Below, in pieces: positions 37,501-46,500 of a DNA stretch of 64,000 nucleotides. Numbering within the stretch: position 1 is the stretch's first letter; each line of letters begins with the position of its first letter. The notes under the pieces are model-generated. The model ran no database searches, was not told the DNA's origin, and saw only the letters and a program-made list of their open reading frames with translations. The stretch comes from Liolophura sinensis (Eukaryota > Mollusca > Polyplacophora > Chitonida > Chitonidae): positions 29,480,484-29,544,483 of the forward strand of contig NC_088307.1 in the NCBI RefSeq assembly GCF_032854445.1, given 5' to 3'. A program made the position numbers and the translations under genes.

Positions 37501-40500
37501 ATATCCCTAGTCTAGGTCTTAATAAATCTAAACTGTCCACTTCTTTCTCTAAGTCCTTATGAATCTGAACTACCCAATTCCTTGTCTAGGTTTTGACAGA
37601 TTTAAACTGGCCACTTCCTTCTCAAAGTCCTTATGAATCTGAACTGGCCAATTCCTTGTCAAGGTTTTGATAAATCTAATCTGGCCACTTCCTTCTCAAA
37701 GTCCTTATGAATCTGAACTTCCCAATTCCTTGTCAAGGTTTTGACAGATTTAAACTGGCCACTTCCTTCTCAAAGTCCTTATGAATCTGAACTGCCATAT
37801 CCCTAGTCAAGGTCTTGATAAATCTAATCCTGAACTTCCCAATTCCTTGTCTAGGTTTTGACAGATTTAAACTGGCCACTTCCTTCTCAAAGTCCTTATG
37901 AATCTGAACTGGCCAATTCCTTGTCAAGGTCTTGATAAATCTAAACTGGCCACTTCCTTCTCAAAGTCCTTATGAATCTGAACTACCCAATTCCTTGTCT
38001 AGGTTTTGACAGATTTAAACTGGCCACTTCCTTCTCTAAGTCCTTATGAATCTGAACTTCCCAATTCCTTGTCTAGGTTTTGACAGATTTAAACTGGCCA
38101 CTTCCTTCTCTAAGTCCTTATGAATCTGAACTTCCCAATTCCTTGTCAAGATCTTGATAAATCTAAACTGGCCACATCTTTCTCTAAGTCCTTATGAATC
38201 TGAACTACCCAATTCCTTGTCTAGGTTTTGACAGATTTAAACTGGCCACTTCCTTCTCTAAGTCCTTATGAATCTGAACTTCCCAATTCCTTGTCAAGAT
38301 CTTGATAAATCTAAACTGGCCACATCTTTCTCTAAGTCCTTATGAATCTGAACTGCCCAATACCTTGTCTAGGTTTTGACAGGTCTAAACTAGCCACTTC
38401 CTTCTGAAAGTCCTTGTGAACCAGAACTTCCCAATTCCTTGTCTAGGTCTTGATAAATCTAAACTGGTCACTTCCTTCTCTAAGTCCTTATGAATCTGAA
38501 CTGGCCAATTCCTTGTCTAGGTCTTGATAAATCTAAACTGGCCACTTCCTTCTCAAAGTCCTTATAAATCTAAACTGCCCAATTCCTTGTCTAGGTCTTA
38601 ATAAATCTAAACTGACCACTTCCTTTTCAACGTCCTTATGAATCTGAACTGGCCAATTCCTTGTCTAGGTCTTGATAAATCTAAACTGGCGACATCCTTC
38701 TCAAAGTCCTTATCAATCTGAACTTCCCAATTCCTTGTCTAGGTCTTGATAAATCTAAACCTGCCATTTCCTTTTCTAAGTTCTTATTGATCAGAACTGG
38801 CCAATTCCTTGTCTAGGTCTTGATAAATCTAAACCTGCCATTTCCTTTTCTAAGTTCTTATTGATCAGAACTGCCCAATTCCTTGTCTAGGTCTTGATAA
38901 ATCTAAACTGGCCACTTCCTTCTCAAAGTCCTTATCAATCTGAACTGGCCAATTCCTTGTCTAGGTCTTAATAAATCTAAACTGGCGACATCCTTCTCAA
39001 AGTCCTTATGAATCAGAACTGGCCAATTCCTTGTCTAGGTCTTGATAAATCTAAACTGTCCACTTCCTTTTCTAAGTTCTTATTGATCAGAACTGGCCAA
39101 TTCCTTTGTCTAGGTCTTGATAAATCTAAACTGGCGACATCCTTCTCAAAGTCCTTATGAATCTGAGCTGCCCAGTTCCTTGTCTAGGTCTTAATAAATC
39201 TAAACTGGCGACATCCTTCTCAAAGTCCTTATGAATCAGAACTGGCCAATTCCTTGTCTAGGTCTTGATAAATCTAAATCTGCCATTTCCTTCTCTAAGT
39301 CCTTATGAATCTGAGCTGCCCAGTTCCTTGTCTAGGTCTTGATAAATCTAAATCTGCCATTTCCTTCTCTAAGTCCTTATGAATCTGAGCTGCCCAGTTC
39401 CTTGTCCAAGGCTTGATAAATCTAAATCTGCCATTTCCTTCTCTAAGTCCTTATTGATCAGAACTGGCCAATTCCTTGTCTAGGTCTTGATAAATCTAAA
39501 CTGGCCACCTCCTTCTCTAAGTCCGTATGGATCTGAACTGCCCTATTCCTTGTCTAGGTCTTGATAAATCTAAACTGGATCTTTCCGTCGGTAGGTTCTG
39601 CTCACCGGAACGAGAGCGCTATAAGTCTTGACGTAGAGGACGTGATCTTTCGACCGAATACGGCCGACGACATCGCATTGGTCAAGTTAGGCAGGCCCGT
39701 GATTCTTAACCCTAAGATTAGGACCGTGTGCTTACCGGACCACGGGTCACTGGGTATGTATGAACCTAAAAATGCTTGGGCTTGATTTATTTTATTTCAG
39801 TTCGCACAGGTACATGTACATGTTTATTAATGTCAATCTTGTTGCCTGCAAGAGAGGTACAGTGGTTTCTTTCACTGCTGAGTTTGACATTTCAAATTAT
39901 GAATAAGTATACATAAACAGTAAAAACATTGATAACCATTGTGTCTGGCATAATATCTATCGGGAATTACAGTGTTCAGCTTATCTCAGAGAATTTACGC
40001 TGAGATCTCTGATTTAAATCACATCAGCAAAACACTGTGTACACTTCAGAGCGCGTGCCCAGCAGTCTTTCTAGCCGGTGGGGTTGGTCTGTGGGGTCTG
40101 TCACCCTGAACAGCATCTCCTGTGAGAAATGGGCAGGCAAAACCAAAGAGGTGAAGAAACTCCAGTATTTTCAGGGGATGATGTATCGCTTGCACAGAAC
40201 TGTTTGTCAGAAACGCTCGAAGCAGACCTTTTCCGACCTCCGCAGTTTCTGTGCCATTCAGCGCACGGGTGAGTAAATTTTTATTTCTTCTAGATAAATG
40301 ATTGGTCATGTCCAAAATTGGGACCTGTTAAGTTAGGAACTGAGTTAAATTACACAAATTTATTAAATAAAAGCACTGGCCTCTCTGACAAACTTAGTTC
40401 GTAGACAAACTTAAAGCCTTACTCCGTGTGATGGCGTGTTTAAATCCTACACTCTATGGCTGGTTGGAGCCTTACATCAGGAGGTTTGATAAACCAGTCC

Positions 40501-43500
40501 TGCCAAGTGCAGTTGTTTCACAGGGACTGTACTAGCCCTGGCCACTGTCATTTAAGTCAACGTATAATGTTCTGCATGACCTGTAAGCTACGAATGAATA
40601 TATAAATTAAATAAATTTAATTATATGATAGATATATAAAGTTCATTACATATTCATAAATGTAGTAGTCTGTGATACATTGCACGTAATGCATTTCACG
40701 CAAGTTGCATGGCTGTTCCTAGAAGGAAGAAAAAACTGAAGATGAGGCTTTCTAGAGATGAATATCAACCAACGCATCTCTTTGCAGTCATCATAATTTA
40801 GCTGTTTCTTGTGAGTATATATAGCACTATGCTGTCTCAGGTGAATATCTAAACTAGATCGGGGTTACAGTCTTTTGCAGTCACAAATGAATATGACCAC
40901 CGTCTAGCTGCCTCAAGAGTCTACGGCCTTCAAACAAAAACTAAACACTGTAAACATGTACAGGTTACTAATCGAAATCGAAACACAAGGTCTCTTTTGG
41001 TAATGAGTTAAGTATATTTGGCTTTAATGTTACTTACTTTACTGTACATTACGCCTGACACTGTTAGTCGTATGTGCGCACGCCCACAAGGACGCTTCAC
41101 TGGCTACCGGCATTCCACCAGGAAGTAGAGACCTATTAATACCAGATTACTCGGCATATAATGAAAGAGACATGAAGCACTAGTCACCATGACAACGTCC
41201 ATCACCGCCATCTGACGGCTATGATGCTACTGAGGGGAGCTCACCCTTTCCCTTTTCCCGCTTTGATCTGAAATATTCATGTTCACGAACAGCTGCGTAG
41301 ATGGCTTTCATGAAGGATCTGTAAAACAGCACTTGTCCGCACATATTCAGATGAACGCCCTCTTTAAGCAGGATGTTTTTAACAGGCTCCATCATCTTTT
41401 TATGTTTCCAAAATGTCACCGTTTTTTCCTTGCGAAGCCGACGGTTGATTTCTAGAATTTTCTTGTTATAGTCCGCCACAGAAATACGCCTCGTGGCCTG
41501 TCGACGGAACAGCTGGCTAAAATACACCTTGAAGACTTGGAATTTGGTTTTTAGGATACGTACAAAGCCGAGGATCTCTGCACAAATGTCTGAGGAGGTT
41601 TTGGTGGAGTCTGCGTCATTGCTGCCGATGTGTACGATGACGACATCCGGTCTAGTTTCCTCTAACAGGCTTTCCAGATGGCTCGAATTTCTCAGTGTAG
41701 CCACTTTAGCGCCCCCTATGCCGAGAAAGTGCACATCTTGCCCAGTGCCGAAGTCTAGCCTGGAACAAGGGAAGCAACCTTGTAGGATACTGCTTTCTAG
41801 CCTGTGAATATGACTGCTTCCCGTGAGCAGAATTCTCAGGGTTGGTCCTGGGTTTTTCTCTCCCCTCTCTTCGGTTGTTGTCAGCTTTTGCCGTGAAACA
41901 CAGAAACAAACATACATATAACCATATTTGTAGGACTAATAGTTTTGCTTATTACGGGACAGGAAGCAGCTGGCATTTTCACGTTTTCACTATTATATTA
42001 CGTGGTACGTAATTCGCAAATGCGTCAAATAACACTGAAGAACACTGAAGAAGGTTACGTTGAAAACATGAATACAAATTTACCAAAAAATTTAAAAAAA
42101 AAAAGAAGAAAAAAAAACAACAACAAACAAATAAACAGAACAACAACAATACACAAAGTGTATAATATGTATAGCTTACGTGCTCCTTAATCTCATTTTC
42201 TTCAGGGTTCCCCGATGACGTCAAATCCCGAATCTGGTTTGATATGTACCTATCTGATGTAATTTTTAGTTCCTGCCAGAATGAAATGGAAGATATTTTG
42301 GGAGAATACATCTGGTGCTGAACGGTTTGATTTGTATTTCCCTTGATTTGTGTAGCGGTTCACAAAATGGGATGGAGTTAAAGCAAACAATAGATACGGT
42401 CATGAAACTAGAGGTCATGATAATACATGTCAGGAGACTACAGGTACATATAAAGAAACCATTCATCACGAAAATATACGTCTTGCATTCAGCCACACAC
42501 CATCAAACTATACATCATAAAACCACACATAGTAAAACTATATACCATAAAACCACACACCATCAAACTATACACCATAAAACCACACACCATCAAACTA
42601 TACACCATAAAACCACACACCATAAAACTACACACCATGAAACAACACACCATCAAACTATACATCATAAAACCACACACCATCAAACTATACATCATAA
42701 AACCACACACCACCAAACTATACAACATAAAACCACACACCATCAAACTATACACCATAAAACCACACACCATAAAACTACACACCATGAAACAACACAC
42801 CATCAAACTATACATCATAAAACCACACACCATCAAACTATACATCATAAAACCACACACCACCAAACTATACACCGTAAAACCACACACCATCAAACTA
42901 CATACCATAAAACCACACACCATCAAACTACACAACATAAAATTACACACAATAAAAGTACACACCATAAAACCACACACAATAAAACTATATACCATAA
43001 AACCACACACCATCAAACTATACACCATAAAACCACACACCATAAAACTACACACCATCAAACAACACACCATCAAACTATACAACATAAAACCACACAC
43101 CATCAAACTACATATCATAAACTCACACACCATCAAACCATACATCATAAAACCACACGCAAAACTATATACCATAAAACCACACACCAACGAAATATAC
43201 AACATAAAACCGCACGCAATCAATCTATATACCATAAAACCACAAATCATCAAACTCATACCATAAACGCACACACCATCAAACTATACACCATAAAAGC
43301 ACACGCCATAAAACCGCACAACCCTGTACCACACACCACAAAACCACATCCCATGAAACAGGTTTGTACTGAGATCACCAGATATTTACTAATTTATGAC
43401 TTACATTTTTTCCATCTTTATGTTCCTCTGGGTTCCTATCTGAAGCCATGTTTCAAACTATTTGTTGATTAAAGAGCAGTTTCTGAAATACATATTTAGA

Positions 43501-46500
43501 AACCTTAAGTCTTCATGGTTGATTACGTTGTGAATTCAAGAGGAATACAGCCTAAGCCTATCAGTGCAAAGAAATATGTTTTCCACATGTAAAATCACAG
43601 TGTTATCCATAAGTTACAGACACAAAAACCATCAGCACGCACTCTATGCACCCTCACACCCTCACCTCACAGTCGTCAACTTTTCACGCCAAACACACAC
43701 ACACATAAAACGTGGCGATAGCACAAATACCACTCTAAGATACAAGCAAACCTAATAATATAGACATTTACAGCATGCATGCTTGCAATAGCACGTATCA
43801 GCACTGCTGTCTTGGTGTTGCCTTTGTAAGATTAGATAGGCCTTCATTTACAACTACCTGATGTTAGTGATACCATGTGGACTTCTCCACAAAGAGAGGT
43901 TGTCAGGTATGTAACGTCAGAGTGAAGACCATGGTGCTGGTTTTTGTGTAAATAGTAGATCTTCTAACCACAATATCGTCCATGGGCACATCGCTGTGAA
44001 CCAAAGAGAGAGATATACATATTTTTCCATAAGGGCTCTAGTAGCATCGAGTTCATCTGGCATAAAGCACAAACCATCATCAAACCCTTCCACCATGAAG
44101 GATTAAGCACCCCAGCGGCATTCGCAACCCCAGCGACCTTTACAACCGGCTGAACATTGAGTTCTTAAGCCACACAATTTACAATACTTAACTCTGCTTT
44201 GCGCCAATCACCTTAATTCAGGCTTGTCGCATGAGAAGTGACAGACAGTTTCGTGGTGGGTAACTGAAAGGCGGAGAAGGTTATTAGGCGATTATTGCTG
44301 TCTCACACAAGCCTATCATCTTGTAGGACGAATCTGAGCTCCACCTTTTAGCAATGGCTCTCCCAAAGTCACAAGTATTCGACGTTAATTCATGTTTGTG
44401 TAGTACAAAAAATGTGTATGTTATACTAAAATGTGTACCTGATACGGAAATGCATGACACTGAAATGTTTGTCTGATACTGAACTGTCTGACATTGAAAT
44501 GTTTGTGTGATACTAAAATGTGTTCTACTAAAATGTGTACCTAATACTGAAATGCTTGACACTGAAATGTTTGTGTGATACTGAAATGTTTGTGATACAA
44601 GAAATGTTTGATACTGAAATGTTTGATACTGAAATGTTTGTGTGATACTAGAAACGTTTGTGTGGCACTTAAATGTTTGTGTGTGACACTAGAAATGTTT
44701 GTGTGATACTGAAATGCGTCTGATACTAGAAATGTTTGATACTGAAATGTTTGTGTGACACTAGAAATGTGTTTGTGATACTAGAAATGTGTGTGTGTGA
44801 TATGGGGATGTGTGTGTGTGTGATACTAGCAATGTTTGTGTGAAAATGATATAAAATGCACACTAGGAGAGAATATTCAGGAACAGTTTGTTCAGCGTGC
44901 ACGACATGACAGAGAGTTTTCTGATCAGTTCTGTAAAATGCAGAAATACAGGATATCAGAAGAGTGATACGGAATTAAATCAAATGTACATCGCGCGACC
45001 CTGTACTATGTAATAAGTAGTTAAATCAAATAATAATCAGTTAGACCAAGACAACTGTGTACGTAAATAAACAGCGAAATTTCTCCATCATATTACATTA
45101 AATAACAGACACACACAAAAAATACTGTCATTATCTCGCAAATCTTGTGAAGGTATGTATCATGAAGATCGTCTAATAAAACAGCCATTCAAACTTTCTA
45201 GTATACAAAGGAAAGTAACAAAATACGTGTACACTCAATCAAATTCGATTAATCGAATAAAATATCAGATCAGGGGGAAGAACTCTTACAACTATAATCA
45301 AAGCACGTTACTCAACGTTATGCTACAACAGAGCTATATATCATCTGAATCACCGCACTGCCCCAGTCATTTAAGGTATATTTAAGGTACAAGTCAAAGA
45401 ATTACAAGAAAATAAATGCATTACCACATTCTGTGAACTTCTCAGTCAAAAACCCAATGAAAATATCTCCTATTTATGATACAAAACATATCTAGACAAA
45501 CACTTAACTCTTGAAAGCACAATGCACTCATTACCCAGTCTAAAACAACAACGAACGCTGCTGTGGAAATATAATAAACTAGCAGATTGACTGAAAGGAA
45601 AATGTGCGTATAATGCATTGACTTTACATAAAATAAAATAAAAGTCTAAATTACCTGAAGCGTAAATCTCCTGGGATTTACTGTACAAAACTTACAAGAT
45701 TCTTACAGTACCGCAGTGCGTGCAGTCTGCAATATTGATCAGTGCGCAGCGGGGGGTCGCAATCGGGCAACGGGAAATAACTCGAACACAGTGGTAATCT
45801 GTCGGACCCAGAGAGTACCAGCGACGTCACAGCAATTTTGTTGGCTGGAAAGAGTTCGTTGCAAGTTCCACTTGGTGAATGCATTCATGGCTCTAAATGA
45901 AAATGCATTTTGAATTATGAAATATAGAAAATCTATGTGTGTCAAATGGCAAAAGGCCGAAGTGACATCACTGGTCCCAGTATGACTACTGTCTACGCTG
46001 GAATCCAAAGTTTTAAATGCATTTTACTTGGTTGAAAAATATTCTAAAGAATTAAATCAAACTATTTTCCCGGACAATATCTTCGTATGACATGTTCTTA
46101 ATTCTAGTGGAGTTCTTTGCCTTTAATTTGGGTCTGCCATGTTTGGAACTTTTTTTCAGCTTTGGGCAAGGTGATGGGCCGCGAAAGTTTTATCTTACCG
46201 AAGATTCTCTTTGAAAATTGCATTCCATGGTAAACAAATAAAATTTTCCTGGCCCACCAGCCTGCCGGGAGATGAGAAAATAAATTCCAAACACGGCAGA
46301 CGTTAATTTGAATTGTCCGGTTCGAAAGTTTTAATGGCTGACTGAATTATTGTTGAAGGAGGGTTTACCAAGGCTGGCTTTGTCATATTACATTTCCGGC
46401 GGTTTAGGGATTAGGTGGCTAGCACAAATAAGGTAGAGTTCGAGCTGGGTTTTTTTTAGTGAAATACAGCCATGGTATTTCGCATTTCTCTTTGTAATCC

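Noticed and set aside
42315-43472. 385-residue open frame rich in His, Thr and Lys
   Set aside because: It is generated by a 30 bp (ten-codon) minisatellite; the opposite strand is equally open, and there is no signal, domain or splice context.
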